A stretch of DNA of 64,000 nucleotides from Orbaceae bacterium lpD04 (GCA_036251935.1 CP133967.1:1931488-1995487); one strand, 5' to 3'. Shown: positions 8,837-19,446, counted from the stretch's first letter. Numbers and translations: made by a program. Notes: generated by a model from the sequence alone, not told the origin.

Positions 8837-9316
8837 ATGCAAATCCCTGCAAATATGCTTATAAAGCAGACAGCTTATTGGAATATTAACCATCGTATTA
8901 ATTCTGCGCTACCAGGCTATATTATGTTAAGTTCTAGATTAGATGAGGGGCAACTGCATTTACTGCCCCAAAAAGCTTTAACAGAGATGACATATTTGAT
9001 GTCTAAAATTGACTATGCGTTAAATGAATTACTGACGCCCAACCACCTATATATAAGCCGCTATGGCCATAATAAAAATTTAGCTATTCATTTTCACTTT
9101 ATTCCAATCACTCAGTGGTTAATCAATCTTTTTTGGCAAGATCAAAGATATCGCCAATTGCAGTCTTTTGGCGCTGAAAACCCTGAAACAATAACAGATG
9201 GTGCTGAGCTTACATTTTTTATATGGCGAGAATTTTGTGAACGACCCGATCCTCCGATTTATCAAGGACCAAGTCGAGAGATGATAATTGAAAAACTAAA
9301 AGTCATGCTGGCTTAG
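8837..9316 (+). CDS. HIT-like family protein
   Basis: 159-residue protein with the histidine-triad core in the stretch [10 protein letters not shown]. Aligned to the HxHxHxxP motif of Fhit, the nucleophilic His (His85) and the third His (His87) are kept but the first position is Ala83. HIT proteins hydrolyse nucleotide phosphates; whether this one is active is open. An AAAGGAAC ribosome site precedes ATG 8837. The gene is divergent from the yjiHG operon, and its stop overlaps the stop of the convergent nfo gene by three bases. Confidence 0.7.
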   Translation: MQIPANMLIKQTAYWNINHRINSALPGYIMLSSRLDEGQLHLLPQKALTEMTYLMSKIDYALNELLTPNHLYISRYGHNKNLAIHFHFIPITQWLINLFWQDQRYRQLQSFGAENPETITDGAELTFFIWREFCERPDPPIYQGPSREMIIEKLKVMLA

Positions 9317-10152
9317 GTGAAGGATTTTAACCAAGCGATTTCCTCAGCCCAAATATCGGGATCGATAGTTTCTAAAATTAACGGGATTTCATCGATGCGA
9401 GGATCTTGCATAATATACTCAAAGGCTATTTTGCCAATATTTCCTTTACCAAGGCTGTTATGCCTGTCGACATGGCTAGCCAGTTCACTTTTAGCATCAT
9501 TTAAATGCATGCCGCGTAAGTATTTAAAGCCAACTATTTTATCAAATTCATCAAAAGTTTCATCGCACGCTTTAACCGTGCGTAGATCATAGCCGGCAGC
9601 AAATGCATGGCAAGTATCAATGCAAACACCCACTCGCGATTTATCTTCAACTTGATGTATAATTTGCGCTAAATGTTCGAACTTGTAACCTAAGTTTGAG
9701 CCTTGTCCGGCGGTATTTTCAATCACGGCTACCACATTTTTGCTTTTATCAAGCGTGATATTAATTGACTCAGCAATGCGAGCAAGGCAGTTATCAACCG
9801 ATATTTGCCTTAAATCACTACCAGGATGGAAATTTAATAGTGTTAAACCCAGCTGCTCACAGCGCTGCATTTCATCTAAAAATGCAGCTCGCGATTTTTC
9901 TAACTGCTCACTTTCTGGATGACCTAAGTTAATCAAATAGCTATCATGAGGCAAGATTTGTTTACTACTATAACCATATTTTTCGCAGTTTAATTTAAAC
10001 TTATCAATCGTTGCACGTTCAAGTGGCTTTGCTTGCCATTGACGCTGATTTTTCGTAAATAGAGCAAAAGCCGTCGCACCAATTTGATTTGCATTAATCG
10101 GGGCATTATCAACGCCGCCCGATGCACTAACGTGGGCACCAATATATTTCAT
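9313..10152 (-). CDS. nfo: Endonuclease IV (AP endonuclease)
   Basis: Base-excision repair enzyme that cuts 5' to abasic sites, 279 residues, the normal length. Zn-site and family motifs are visible: GAHVSASGG at the start, [39 protein letters not shown], and [10 protein letters not shown]. Monocistronic by appearance, with its stop overlapping that of the HIT gene. Confidence 0.97.
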   Translation of the reverse strand: MKYIGAHVSASGGVDNAPINANQIGATAFALFTKNQRQWQAKPLERATIDKFKLNCEKYGYSSKQILPHDSYLINLGHPESEQLEKSRAAFLDEMQRCEQLGLTLLNFHPGSDLRQISVDNCLARIAESINITLDKSKNVVAVIENTAGQGSNLGYKFEHLAQIIHQVEDKSRVGVCIDTCHAFAAGYDLRTVKACDETFDEFDKIVGFKYLRGMHLNDAKSELASHVDRHNSLGKGNIGKIAFEYIMQDPRIDEIPLILETIDPDIWAEEIAWLKSFT

Positions 10153-10348
10153 GCTTTATCTCTCCATTTATTTAAACTAACCATACGATAAATTATTGCA
10201 CCTATCATAGCTAATCCAACTATTATCTTAAAGCTATTACAATAATTAGATTTATAAATAGCGCCAGTCAGTCTAATGATAATTAATGGTTAAAATTCTA
10301 TGGTGTGTTTTTTCATTATAATGATACGTTACAATAAAAAAATAACGA

Positions 10349-10377
10349 AAACATCTAAAACGTTTATTTAGATGTTT
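10349..10377 (-). terminator. Intrinsic terminator of yejK
   Basis: An 11-bp perfect stem (10349-10359 and 10367-10377) with a 7-base loop, followed on the minus strand by a T-rich run. It lies 20 bases past the yejK stop. Confidence 0.75.
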
Positions 10378-10398
10378 AAATCATCGTAATTATAGTAA

Positions 10399-11397
10399 TT
10401 ATTTATTATTACGTTGCAGCTGATCACGTAAATTAGGCGGTAATCCTTTAATCACAAGCGTATCGGTTTGAGCATCCCATCGAATTCGTTCGCCTAAAAG
10501 GTCTGAATCAAAATTAATCGTCAATCCGCCACCACTACCCGAGAATTTTTTCAATTGGCGTAATGTCGCGCGATCAACTGGAAACTCTTCATCAAGATCA
10601 TAATCTTGACCGGCAACAAAAGACGTAAAATTATTATCATCTGACGTTGGTAGCTCTTTAGCCAAATTAGACAATTTTATCTCTTCACCTGCTTCTAACT
10701 GCCCTTTACAATAACCGTAGACTTGTTCGCGCACGGCTTTTTTCTCTTGCTTATCAAGTTGAATTTCCTGACAATAATCATCAACAGCTTGGACTAGATT
10801 CTTATTTTGGTTTTTTGCATTTAAGCCTTCGCTAGCCCCTAAATAATCCATAAAGAAGTCTGACACTTTTCGACCAACACGGCCTTTTAAAAACGTTAAA
10901 TACCGCTTAGAATCAGGATCGGTTTGCCACTCAGTAATGTCGATTCTTGCAATAATATCAGCGTGATCAATGTCTAGATATTGAGTTTGGTTAATTTCAA
11001 GCTTGTCATTAACTAACATACTATGGCAAGTATTTAGTACGGCTATTAATAAATATTCAACGGCTAAATAACGATAGAGGCAAAATACTACTGAACCACC
11101 TTCCGCAAAAGGATACTTCGCAAGTTCATTACGTAATTGTTTAACCGATTGTTGGCTAAAATTTAAAAAATCTTGATTACCTAATTTCATCTCTTTAACT
11201 GATGTTTCAAATAAGCTATTTTCATGGAATAAACCATAAGCTTTCGCTTTATTATTATAAACACGGTTAATATCAGCGATTAAATCAGTAACAACCTGAT
11301 GATTTTCAAGCACTGAATCACGTAATACGACATCAATTTCTGTCTCACTTTTTCGGATCAATTGATGAAGTATAATTTGTTCAATTTGTAAACTCAT
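10399..11397 (-). CDS. yejK: Nucleoid-associated protein YejK (NdpA)
   Basis: DNA-associated protein of 332 residues, the usual size for the family (E. coli about 335). The start [13 protein letters not shown] and the end [10 protein letters not shown] are typical. Role in the nucleoid is not well defined. Single gene with its own terminator, divergent from the MATE pump. Confidence 0.92.
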   Translation of the reverse strand: MSLQIEQIILHQLIRKSETEIDVVLRDSVLENHQVVTDLIADINRVYNNKAKAYGLFHENSLFETSVKEMKLGNQDFLNFSQQSVKQLRNELAKYPFAEGGSVVFCLYRYLAVEYLLIAVLNTCHSMLVNDKLEINQTQYLDIDHADIIARIDITEWQTDPDSKRYLTFLKGRVGRKVSDFFMDYLGASEGLNAKNQNKNLVQAVDDYCQEIQLDKQEKKAVREQVYGYCKGQLEAGEEIKLSNLAKELPTSDDNNFTSFVAGQDYDLDEEFPVDRATLRQLKKFSGSGGGLTINFDSDLLGERIRWDAQTDTLVIKGLPPNLRDQLQRNNK

Positions 11398-11605
11398 TGG
11401 CTAACCTATCTTTGGTTGATAAACATTAGTGCTATTTTAACAGAAATTATCAAAAAAATGCGTATAAACAATTTATTTGTCTGTTAGAATAGCCACAATT
11501 CAAATAAGACTATAAGTATATTTTAATAGCAAAATGTATTGATTAGCCTTAATTCATGCAAGTATATTCACTTTTGCTCACTACATAAATAAAAAAGATC
11601 CGCTG

Positions 11606-12982
11606 ATGGCAACCAATTATAAAGATTTTACCGACAAAAAAATGAGTTCACTCTTCTGGCAATACGCTTTACCTGCGATTATTGGCACAACCGTGAATAC
11701 ACTTTACAACATTATTGATGGTATTTTTATTGGCCATTGGATCGGCCGTGAGGCATTAAGTGCTGCGGGATTAATCCTACCAGTTATGACCATTGCGGCC
11801 GCAATTGGTTTATTAATCGGTGTTGGCTCTGCAAGTCGGATTTCGATTTTTTTAGGCCAAAAAGCACAAGATAAAGCGGAACGAATTATTGGCTCGTCAT
11901 TTGTACTAACATTGTTACTAAGTGGCATAACGCTTGCCGTTTTAATGATATTTATTGATCCACTGCTCTACCTTGTTGGTGCAAGCGAGGTTACCCATAC
12001 TTATGCCAAACAGTTTTTACAAATATTTTTACCAGGAAGCCTCTTTTTAACATTATCCTTTAACTACGCGAATATGATGAGGGCTTGTGGTTACCCATTA
12101 AAAGCAATGCTGATTATTTTATCAACCGTTGTTGCAAATATTATCTTAGCGCCCATTTTTATTAAGTTATTTGATTGGGGAATGCGCGGAGCTGCCCTTG
12201 CAACAACTATCGCAATGATGCTTAGCTTTATTTTGGTCATGATTCATTTTACTAGCAATAAAAGCGTTGTCAGGCTTCGATTAAAAAACCTACGCCTTGA
12301 TAAAGAGTCAATTTTAGATATTTTATCAATTGGTATGTCGCCCTTTGCGATGCAAGTTGCAACGTCAGTTGTGGTTGTATTTATTAACTGGCAACTCAAT
12401 CACTATGCGCCATTAGCCAATATTAGTGGTGATGATGCAATTGCAGCTTATTCAAACGCCAATCGATTAATTACCTTGTTTATTATGGTTGTTATTGGCG
12501 TTAATCAAGGGATGCAGCCAATTGTCGGTTATAATTATGGTGCGCAAAACTATGCTCGCGTTAAAGAGACGTTTTTTTATGCTGTTAAAATTGCAACAGT
12601 CATCACCGGTATTGGTTTTTTACTTGGTATGTTTATTCCCAATTTATTAGCCAGTGCCTTTACCTCAGAGCAAGATATGATTGACTTATCATCAACCGCG
12701 CTGCGTTATATTACGCTATTATTTATTTTGATTGGCTTTCAGATGGTAACAACGAGCTTCTTCCAATGTATTGGTATGGCAAAAATATCTATCATTCTAA
12801 GTTTATCAAGGCAAGTTTTAATACTATTACCTACGCTCTATATTTTGCCAAAGTTTTTAGGTTTAGATGGTGTTTGGTTAGCCGCTCCCGTTTCTGATTT
12901 ACTTGCAAGCATACTTGCCTATTTAACTCTTTACTGGTATTTCAAATCAGTCAAAAATCGCCATGGGCATGTTACGGCATAA
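11606..12982 (+). CDS. MATE family efflux transporter
   Basis: Cation-coupled multidrug exporter of 458 residues with about 12 membrane helices. Two homologous halves are recognisable, with YNIIDGIFIGHWIG in the first and GVNQGMQPIVGYNYGA in the second, as in the MepA/DinF-like branch. Single gene followed by a non-coding, partly foreign-looking stretch. Substrate cannot be read from sequence. Confidence 0.9.
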   Translation: MATNYKDFTDKKMSSLFWQYALPAIIGTTVNTLYNIIDGIFIGHWIGREALSAAGLILPVMTIAAAIGLLIGVGSASRISIFLGQKAQDKAERIIGSSFVLTLLLSGITLAVLMIFIDPLLYLVGASEVTHTYAKQFLQIFLPGSLFLTLSFNYANMMRACGYPLKAMLIILSTVVANIILAPIFIKLFDWGMRGAALATTIAMMLSFILVMIHFTSNKSVVRLRLKNLRLDKESILDILSIGMSPFAMQVATSVVVVFINWQLNHYAPLANISGDDAIAAYSNANRLITLFIMVVIGVNQGMQPIVGYNYGAQNYARVKETFFYAVKIATVITGIGFLLGMFIPNLLASAFTSEQDMIDLSSTALRYITLLFILIGFQMVTTSFFQCIGMAKISIILSLSRQVLILLPTLYILPKFLGLDGVWLAAPVSDLLASILAYLTLYWYFKSVKNRHGHVTA

Positions 12983-13289
12983 TTCAATGATAATTATTAA
13001 AAAATAGGATTAAGTTATTTATTTGATATACAAATAGTTATTTTCTATTTAAAAAGTAACTATAGAATCACTTAATTGTATTAGCTCAGATTCCACCTGC
13101 CCCCCTACGGTACAGACCTAAACCTAATCTGACAGGCAGCTCTGTGCCAGAAACGGACATTCCTAACTTCTCGCCAAACTATGGGTGCTGTAATTATATC
13201 TGTCCTTATTAATCAATAGCCTAGCTAGTCGAATAATCATCAGGATCTGAAATAGGTGATTTTCTTCTTGTTCACCCATGTGAAATTAT
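12983..13289. other. Non-coding junction with GC-richer debris
   Basis: The first 90 bases are AT-rich with a weak inverted repeat. From about 13085 to 13200 the sequence becomes clearly GC-richer and holds no open frame. It resembles neither neighbour and may be the edge of the inserted AraC/DUF6506 segment. The short motif AATCTGACAG recurs in inverse sense near 14600 and 14634 on the other side of that segment. No insertion sequence could be identified. Confidence 0.4.
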
Positions 13290-14102
13290 TTAAAAAAAAC
13301 TAACAAATGTGTCTATTTCGTGATTGTAATAGTTAATAATGATTTGCTCTTGGGTTAGTAAGTTAGTTGGTGAACGTTGAGTAAAAAATTGACAATCCTT
13401 GATAAAATGAGATTGGTCATAATAACCTTCTTCTAACATAGCATCAAATAATAGTGTCCCTGATGAAAGCCTGTGTAACGTTCTCTGAAAGCGAGCTGTG
13501 CGTTGGAAATAACGGGCATCGACACCAAGATAGCAACGTAACCGTCTCTGAAGTGTACGTGTATTTATGTCTAGTAACTGTCTAAACTCACTATATGGAA
13601 TACCACGATAAAGTTTTTCTATCGGCTGCAAAAAATTGATATTGCGACGAGATCGGTTAGTAAGCTCTTGTCGTATCCAATGGCTTAGAATGGGGGCTCC
13701 TTGTTTAAGAATTATTTCTGCTTTCGTAGGAAAAACACCCAATTCATCGAGATGTAACACCTGATCACAGAGAAGATCTAACGGTATATTAAAAATTTCG
13801 AACCAAGCAGCAGAGCGTAGTCGTAGACTTAATATATGGCCTTGTTTACAAGTGGAAAAAATCAGACGGCTGTAGCGTGGACTAAGTAATATCACAGCAC
13901 CTTGATTAACTAAAAAATTCTGAGGTAAGCCATACTGAGATATGCTTGTTATCGAAAAATTATCTCCCAAATTAAAAAGAATCTCAGCGCCCGTCCCTGG
14001 GAAAATTTCTGGTAAAATGTCGTTTTTATTGAAGCTCCATTCCCAACAATGAGCTAGCCAAGGCGCCAAATCGGGTTGAGGTCGGTATCTGCGGCATAGC
14101 AT
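13290..14102 (-). CDS. AraC family transcriptional regulator
   Basis: Regulator of 270 residues. The N-terminal half has the DUF6597-like sensor pattern (ILFNLGDNF), and the C-terminal half carries the two AraC helix-turn-helix units (about 165-260, with FRQLLDINTRTLQRRLR and YYDQSHFIKDCQFFTQRSPTNLL). It starts 15 bases after a DUF6506 gene and the two form an operon. Composition is GC-richer than the surroundings, which suggests transfer. Confidence 0.85.
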   Translation of the reverse strand: MLCRRYRPQPDLAPWLAHCWEWSFNKNDILPEIFPGTGAEILFNLGDNFSITSISQYGLPQNFLVNQGAVILLSPRYSRLIFSTCKQGHILSLRLRSAAWFEIFNIPLDLLCDQVLHLDELGVFPTKAEIILKQGAPILSHWIRQELTNRSRRNINFLQPIEKLYRGIPYSEFRQLLDINTRTLQRRLRCYLGVDARYFQRTARFQRTLHRLSSGTLLFDAMLEEGYYDQSHFIKDCQFFTQRSPTNLLTQEQIIINYYNHEIDTFVSFF

Positions 14103-14116
14103 ATATGGTGCAATAT

Positions 14117-14443
14117 TTAAGATTCAGAAGATGACATGAACAGTGTATCACCGCTGAGGTTATCCAAGCAAGGATGACGATCAAAACGTACAACACCAAC
14201 ATGCATCCGTCCGTCGACAGCCTTCACTATGCTAGCAACCCCCAAATAACCGAATCCTGCACATAACTCTATTGCTTTGATACCTTCGAGACATAAATCA
14301 TCAATTATCATACAGCCTTGATGATAATCATGCACTGCGACCATTTTAACATGAACCTTGTCTGTCTTTACCCAAGACATGTGCTTTTTAGAGTCAGCAG
14401 CCGGCGCAACAAAAATAAAGGCGGCTTTAAAAATATCAGACAT
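14117..14443 (-). CDS. DUF6506 family protein
   Basis: Soluble 108-residue protein that I recognise as DUF6506-like (start FKAAFIFVAPAADSKKH, centre IELCAGFGYLGVA). Function unknown. It has a good GAGGAG ribosome site and precedes an AraC regulator, a pairing found elsewhere. GC-richer than the chromosome around it. Confidence 0.7.
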   Translation of the reverse strand: MSDIFKAAFIFVAPAADSKKHMSWVKTDKVHVKMVAVHDYHQGCMIIDDLCLEGIKAIELCAGFGYLGVASIVKAVDGRMHVGVVRFDRHPCLDNLSGDTLFMSSSES

Positions 14444-14633
14444 ATTGAAACTCCTCTTAAATAAAATGAGTTATCAGTCTACCTAAGGGCACAAAAATAG
14501 AATTGTACCGAAGCGACACTGAAGTGGGACTTTTCTGAGTTAAATACTAATCTTTGAGTAAAACGATTGAGAACTTCCGCCTTTCGCTCAAAGCAGACTG
14601 TCAGATTTGATTGTATGCTACAAGTGAAAACCG

Positions 14634-15188
14634 TCAGATTAAGTCGGAACGAATACAACTAATGGCCTTCACTTGTTCTTGATACTCATCACTTAAGCTA
14701 TCTAAATATAGTTTGGATTTTTATTTATTAATTCCTTTACTGTATCGATACCAATTGTCGAATTTCCAAAAAGCCGATGAGAAACAATTCCAGCCATTCC
14801 TACTGCTGCAACTTTTATAACTTTTCCAACATTAGTTTTAATAGCATCTAATGTACTATTTTCAATTAATTTTTCATCGAATAAAGATAACTGACTGACT
14901 AATTAATTCACTTGAAACAACAGTTAAAGGACAATTTGAAAAATCGCTTTCCCACGCGTCAATATAAATTGTTGGATGATTTCTTGCTAATAATTCTATA
15001 TATAAGCGTTTTAAAAATTCAGTTTTACCTGAACCCCATTCACTATCTATATTTAAAACAAACCCCTCCTTCTCACCAGTTATATAAGATGCTATAAACT
15101 CACCATATGCCTTTCTATTTAATTTACAATTATCAAAATTAAAATTATTTTTTTAATATGAATATTTTGCATTATCAATAATAGCCAT
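14634..15188 (-). pseudogene. KAP family P-loop NTPase, broken remnant
   Basis: Reading leftward from ATG 15188 there is a nearly immediate stop (codon 12). In a shifted frame follows a clear KAP NTPase N-terminus: GEFIASY, then FVLNIDSEWGSGKTEFLKR with Walker A GSGKT, then HPTIYIDAWESDFS. A second frameshift near the ELIS segment and a third near NPNY continue the family-like sequence to a stop at 14634. Full-length KAP proteins have over 400 residues, so most of the gene is gone. Members have been linked to phage exclusion (PifA); here the gene cannot work. Confidence 0.75.
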
Positions 15189-15284
15189 TATATGATTCCC
15201 TTTAATTATTTAACTTGATTATAACTAAATGTTACTTTTTAATGCATAAATTTGATGGACTAAATTATAATTATCACGCAATAA

Positions 15285-17162
15285 TTAACGGTTAAAACGG
15301 ATATTAGTAAGTTTTTCAATTAACTGATAAATGGACTGGGTTAATTCCCCCATAAACTGATGATAGCTAAATGACTTTTGGCTAATTGCGTCAAGCTGGG
15401 ATTCCCAGTGGGCAGTCATATCCGGTACGGTCATAACCGTTGGTAGCATATTAATTAATTGCCGCCCGATTTCAGTTGAGCGAATAGTTTTACCTTGGCG
15501 CGTTAAAAACTCACGTTTAAACAGTAACTCAATAATTCCTGCGCGCGTTGCTTCGGTGCCTAAGCCATCGGTTTCCCTTAAGATTTTTTTGATTTCAGGA
15601 TCATTCACAAAGCGCGCAATTCCCGTCATTGCCGATAGTAGTGTTGCATCACTAAACGGCTTAGGGGGTGAGGTTTCTTTACTAATTAGCTCAGCATCAA
15701 TACATAATGCTTGCTCACCTTTTTTAACTAGTTTAGTCAGTAATGGCTCCGACTCTTCTGCATTAACATTTTGAGTATTTTTAAATAATACTTTCCAGCC
15801 CTCAGCTAACATTTGATTCGCTTTAGCGATAAATTTACCACCGACAATATCGACATCAATTTGCAGCTCAGCGTAACGATAATTCGGGTAAAACTGGGCT
15901 AAATATTGAGTTGCAACCATGGTGTAAACAGCAAATTCATTATGGTTTAAGCGCGTGGTATCTGCTTTTCTTAGTGTTGGAATAATGGCATGATGCGCTT
16001 CAACTTTTTTATCATTCCAGACCTTAGTTCTAATCTTTAAATCTGCATTTAAAATCGCATCTTGTAAGTTGGTGCAATTATTGCTAATTGCGGCTATTAT
16101 GCCATCAATTTGCTGTAGATGCTCTTCAGGTAAAAAGCGGCTATCAGAACGAGGATAGGTGATTAATTTATGTTTTTCATATAATGACTGGCATGTATCT
16201 AATACATCTTGCGCACTTAAACCAAGTTTTTTGGCCATTTCAATTTGCAATGCCGATAAATTAAATGGCATCGGCGGCGCTAATTCTTTCTTTTTATTGC
16301 TGACGTTTTCAATGAATGCTGGCTGGTTTTTGATGCGCTCACAAACATTTTCGGCTAATGCTTTAATTAAAAGCCGGCCTTCTTCATCTTGATAAGGTGC
16401 GCATGCTTCGCTTGGTTGCCATTTTGCTTTAAAGGTTTCTTGATGCTTAGTTTGAATGATGGCAAAAACTTCATAGAACGGTTTACTGACAAAATTTTCA
16501 ATATCGAGATCTCGCCTAACGACTAAACCAAGTATCGGCGTTTGTACTCGGCCGATTGATAGCACGCCTTTATAACCCCGATTTTGACCTTTTATCGTAC
16601 ATAATCGGCTCATATTAATGCCGTAAAGCCAATCGGCTCTTGCTCTTGCTAAAGCTGAGGTTGATAGCGGAACAAAATCATAATTATCACGTAAATTATT
16701 GAGTGATTTTTCAACGGCAGAAGCATTAAGATCACTAATTAAACAGCGCTTAACTAGACGAAGTTTATCGTTTGGGATTTTGCAGTAGTTTAGCACTTCA
16801 TCAATCAGTAATTGGCCTTCACGATCGGGATCGCCTACATGTACAATTTCAGTTGCCTTACCGATTAAACCAACTAAAACATTAAACTGCTTTTGGGTAC
16901 TGTTTTTAGGTAATAATACCCAGCTTTGAGGAATAATAGGTAGATCGCTAATTTGCCATTTTTTATAGCGCTCATTATAACTATCTGGTGGGGCTTGTTC
17001 GAGTAAGTGACCGATACACCAACTGACAATATCGCCATTACCGACACGAATAAAACCGTCACCTTTTTGGTGCGGTTTGGGTAACACATCGGCAACCGCT
17101 CTTGCTAAGCTTGGCTTTTCAGCAATGAATAATTTATAACCATTAGTAGAAATCTGACTCAT
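15285..17162 (-). CDS. topB: DNA topoisomerase III
   Basis: Type IA topoisomerase of 625 residues that decatenates DNA. The Toprim domain (KLFIAEKPSLARAVADVL, then HVGDPDREGQLL) and the active-site region with the catalytic tyrosine in TYPRSDSR are visible. Family length is about 650. ATG 17162 overlaps the TGA of the upstream GNAT gene (ATGA), which decides the start over a TTG at 17171. Translationally coupled to that gene. Confidence 0.95.
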   Translation of the reverse strand: MSQISTNGYKLFIAEKPSLARAVADVLPKPHQKGDGFIRVGNGDIVSWCIGHLLEQAPPDSYNERYKKWQISDLPIIPQSWVLLPKNSTQKQFNVLVGLIGKATEIVHVGDPDREGQLLIDEVLNYCKIPNDKLRLVKRCLISDLNASAVEKSLNNLRDNYDFVPLSTSALARARADWLYGINMSRLCTIKGQNRGYKGVLSIGRVQTPILGLVVRRDLDIENFVSKPFYEVFAIIQTKHQETFKAKWQPSEACAPYQDEEGRLLIKALAENVCERIKNQPAFIENVSNKKKELAPPMPFNLSALQIEMAKKLGLSAQDVLDTCQSLYEKHKLITYPRSDSRFLPEEHLQQIDGIIAAISNNCTNLQDAILNADLKIRTKVWNDKKVEAHHAIIPTLRKADTTRLNHNEFAVYTMVATQYLAQFYPNYRYAELQIDVDIVGGKFIAKANQMLAEGWKVLFKNTQNVNAEESEPLLTKLVKKGEQALCIDAELISKETSPPKPFSDATLLSAMTGIARFVNDPEIKKILRETDGLGTEATRAGIIELLFKREFLTRQGKTIRSTEIGRQLINMLPTVMTVPDMTAHWESQLDAISQKSFSYHQFMGELTQSIYQLIEKLTNIRFNR

Positions 17163-17932
17163 AAACAACAATAACCAATAATATATGCAAAATAGTTTTT
17201 ATCTAAATGATAACCAAGTTTTTGAGCTAAATTAAGCGAAGCCTCGTTGTGAGCATCCCAGTTTGGATAAATATTTTTATCTAAACATGTCATTATCAAT
17301 TTTGCACTACAAATTAACGCTAACCCCTTACGCCTTTCCGTTTCTTTTGTATCGACTTCAATCTCAATACCGTTTTTATAGGCTGCGTAAGATGATGCTC
17401 CGGCAACAATTATATCATTTTTTAGTGCAACTACACCAATACCTCGCAGTTTAAATTCTTTGTAAGATTTAAAATTAGCACAAAGATCTTTGCCCCAGTC
17501 AGAGAGTAATATTTGCTGATATAATGTGTTATCGATGAGTTTTAATTGATACTCTGACGGTAGCTGTAAAACGATTTTTTCAAGCTTATTAATATCAAAT
17601 AATGTGTTATTTTTAAAAGCATAACGGGTTATTTTTTGGGCGTTGCTCGCATATATTTTTTCAATAAGCGTTGCCCATTGTTGATTAGGCGGCACCATTA
17701 TAGCGAAATTACTGTGGTAGGAACTGGGCTTAAAACTGGCTAAGTGGTAATTTTCAGTACCGGCAAAAAAATAGAATTCACCAATAATAATTAAAGCCGA
17801 CTTAGGGTTATTTAAATCATCGACATAGCCCTTTCCCATATAACCTTGAAAGTACGATTGTATAAACGTCTTATCACAACTTAGGAATAATTGCGCAATC
17901 GATGCCCTATCTTGTACATCATAAATAACCAT
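17159..17932 (-). CDS. GNAT family acetyltransferase
   Basis: 257-residue protein of the GNAT_acetyltran (PF12746-like) group. The C-terminal part has the acetyl-CoA site (about 195-235: VDTKETERRKGLALICSAKL, then WDAHNEASLNLAQKLGY). Acceptor substrate unknown. Its stop overlaps the topB start, so both are in one operon. Confidence 0.8.
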   Translation of the reverse strand: MVIYDVQDRASIAQLFLSCDKTFIQSYFQGYMGKGYVDDLNNPKSALIIIGEFYFFAGTENYHLASFKPSSYHSNFAIMVPPNQQWATLIEKIYASNAQKITRYAFKNNTLFDINKLEKIVLQLPSEYQLKLIDNTLYQQILLSDWGKDLCANFKSYKEFKLRGIGVVALKNDIIVAGASSYAAYKNGIEIEVDTKETERRKGLALICSAKLIMTCLDKNIYPNWDAHNEASLNLAQKLGYHLDKNYFAYIIGYCCL

Positions 17933-17984
17933 GAAAATTTACCTTAGTATGCCTAAATATTATTTATGACTTTAGAGATATAAA

Positions 17985-19025
17985 TTACATCCATTTTTTA
18001 GACTTTAACCAAATAATTGAACCAATACATACCGCAATAATGATAATAACGAAGGCTCCAAATGACCATTTTGCTTCACTAAATGGAATGCCAGCTAAAT
18101 TTACCCCAAGTAAGCTAGTTAAAAAAGTCAGTGGCATAAAAATAAGCGTAACTAAGGTCATTAAATAAATACGTTTATTGGTTGATTCGGCTAAAAATCC
18201 GTTGATTTGCTCCATTAATGAACCCAGCCTTAATAAGCAGCTATCAATGTCACTAATGTAATGACTTTGCTGATTAGATATATCATGCAAATGTTGCCGA
18301 TCATTATCATCAATCCATGATATTCGCTCAGTTGAGATGCGAACAAAAATATCTCGTTGTGGGGATAATAGTCGCCGTAAAACAATCAACTGTTTACGAA
18401 CTCGGCCAATTTCTTTATAAGAAAAAGTGCGTTGATTTAGTGCATTATCTTCAAGCCTAATAATATTATTATGTACATTATCAAATGATATATTAACTTG
18501 ATCACTAATTAATTGAGAAATTTGAATCAGCCAATCAGCCACATCAACAGGGCCAATTCCTTTATCTAAGTTTTCCTTTAAGAAAGCGATGGCATCAATT
18601 TGTTGGTGACGAGTTGAAATAATTAAATTATCAGTAATGTAAAAACGAAATGTGACAATTGGATCAGGTAATGCGTTTGGCGTTATATTAACCCCTTTTA
18701 ATACCACTAAAATACCACTATCAAACCGCGCCTCTTTAGCTATTTGAATTGGTTTTAGTAATTCTTCTTTAGCCAGGTCAGATAGCAATTGAGTTGAGTT
18801 TACCCAATCAATGGTTTGTGGGTTGGTAAAATCCAAATGTAGCCAGCAAGGTTGTTTTACTGTTGCTTGTCCATCAGGCGCAATTGCTATCGACTTTCCT
18901 TTGCCATCTAATTGGCAACTGTATATGGGGGCGCAAGATAAAAGTAAACTATTTTTTATCGGCAAAATAGCCGGCACAGTTGTACTATCATGGTTTGGCG
19001 CTACAGTTTGGTTTAACTCATTCAT
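17985..19025 (-). CDS. zntB: Zinc transporter ZntB
   Basis: CorA superfamily channel of 346 residues, moderately longer than E. coli ZntB (327). A long cytoplasmic helical domain is followed by two C-terminal membrane helices; the pore motif GVNLAGIPFSE is of the ZntB rather than CorA (GMN) type. Conducts Zn2+ across the inner membrane. A zinc-ribbon membrane protein gene precedes it by 25 bases. Confidence 0.9.
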   Translation of the reverse strand: MNELNQTVAPNHDSTTVPAILPIKNSLLLSCAPIYSCQLDGKGKSIAIAPDGQATVKQPCWLHLDFTNPQTIDWVNSTQLLSDLAKEELLKPIQIAKEARFDSGILVVLKGVNITPNALPDPIVTFRFYITDNLIISTRHQQIDAIAFLKENLDKGIGPVDVADWLIQISQLISDQVNISFDNVHNNIIRLEDNALNQRTFSYKEIGRVRKQLIVLRRLLSPQRDIFVRISTERISWIDDNDRQHLHDISNQQSHYISDIDSCLLRLGSLMEQINGFLAESTNKRIYLMTLVTLIFMPLTFLTSLLGVNLAGIPFSEAKWSFGAFVIIIIAVCIGSIIWLKSKKWM

Positions 19026-19050
19026 GACTATTATCCATAGATTAATAAAA

Positions 19051-19446
19051 TTACTTCATATTGTCTTTTAAGATCGCGCCAGATTGCTGGCTAATAATGC
19101 TATTTTTATCGCTGGTTGGTAAATCATTATTTGAAAAGCGAGTATTACTGTTATCATTTTTTGGTGTCGATTTGCTTGTAATGCTATTAATTATCATAAC
19201 AACAAAAAGTAAGCCAATAATAGCACTTATAATACTTACGCTGGTCTTATTTTTACTAATATTAACCGCATCAAGTGGGCTTTTTGCTTGCGGTCTATCA
19301 GGGCTATTATTGATATTAACTTGATCATTATTTAAAGAATAATCAGTGTTACAATTTTTGCAATGATATCGCTCATTATCCAGATTTGCCTTGTGATTAT
19401 AACCACATTTAGGACACGTAATTGCTTTTATTTGTTTACCCATCAT
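19051..19446 (-). CDS. Zinc-ribbon membrane protein, unknown function
   Basis: 131-residue protein with an N-terminal zinc ribbon (CPKCGY and CKNCN, four cysteines), a polar linker, one membrane helix around residues 75-95 and a polar tail. I placed the start at ATG 19446, six bases after an AGG; an upstream TTG at 19476 is unlikely. Probably co-transcribed with zntB, which begins 25 bases on. Topology suggests the ribbon is cytoplasmic. Function not known. Confidence 0.65.
   Translation of the reverse strand: MMGKQIKAITCPKCGYNHKANLDNERYHCKNCNTDYSLNNDQVNINNSPDRPQAKSPLDAVNISKNKTSVSIISAIIGLLFVVMIINSITSKSTPKNDNSNTRFSNNDLPTSDKNSIISQQSGAILKDNMK

Noticed and set aside
13085-13200. Insertion sequence at the edge of the AraC island
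   Set aside because: GC-richer sequence and a recurring AATCTGAC motif are present but no terminal repeats or transposase.
14912-15097. Rightward 61-residue open frame
   Set aside because: Antisense to the KAP NTPase remnant, which has clear family motifs on the other strand.
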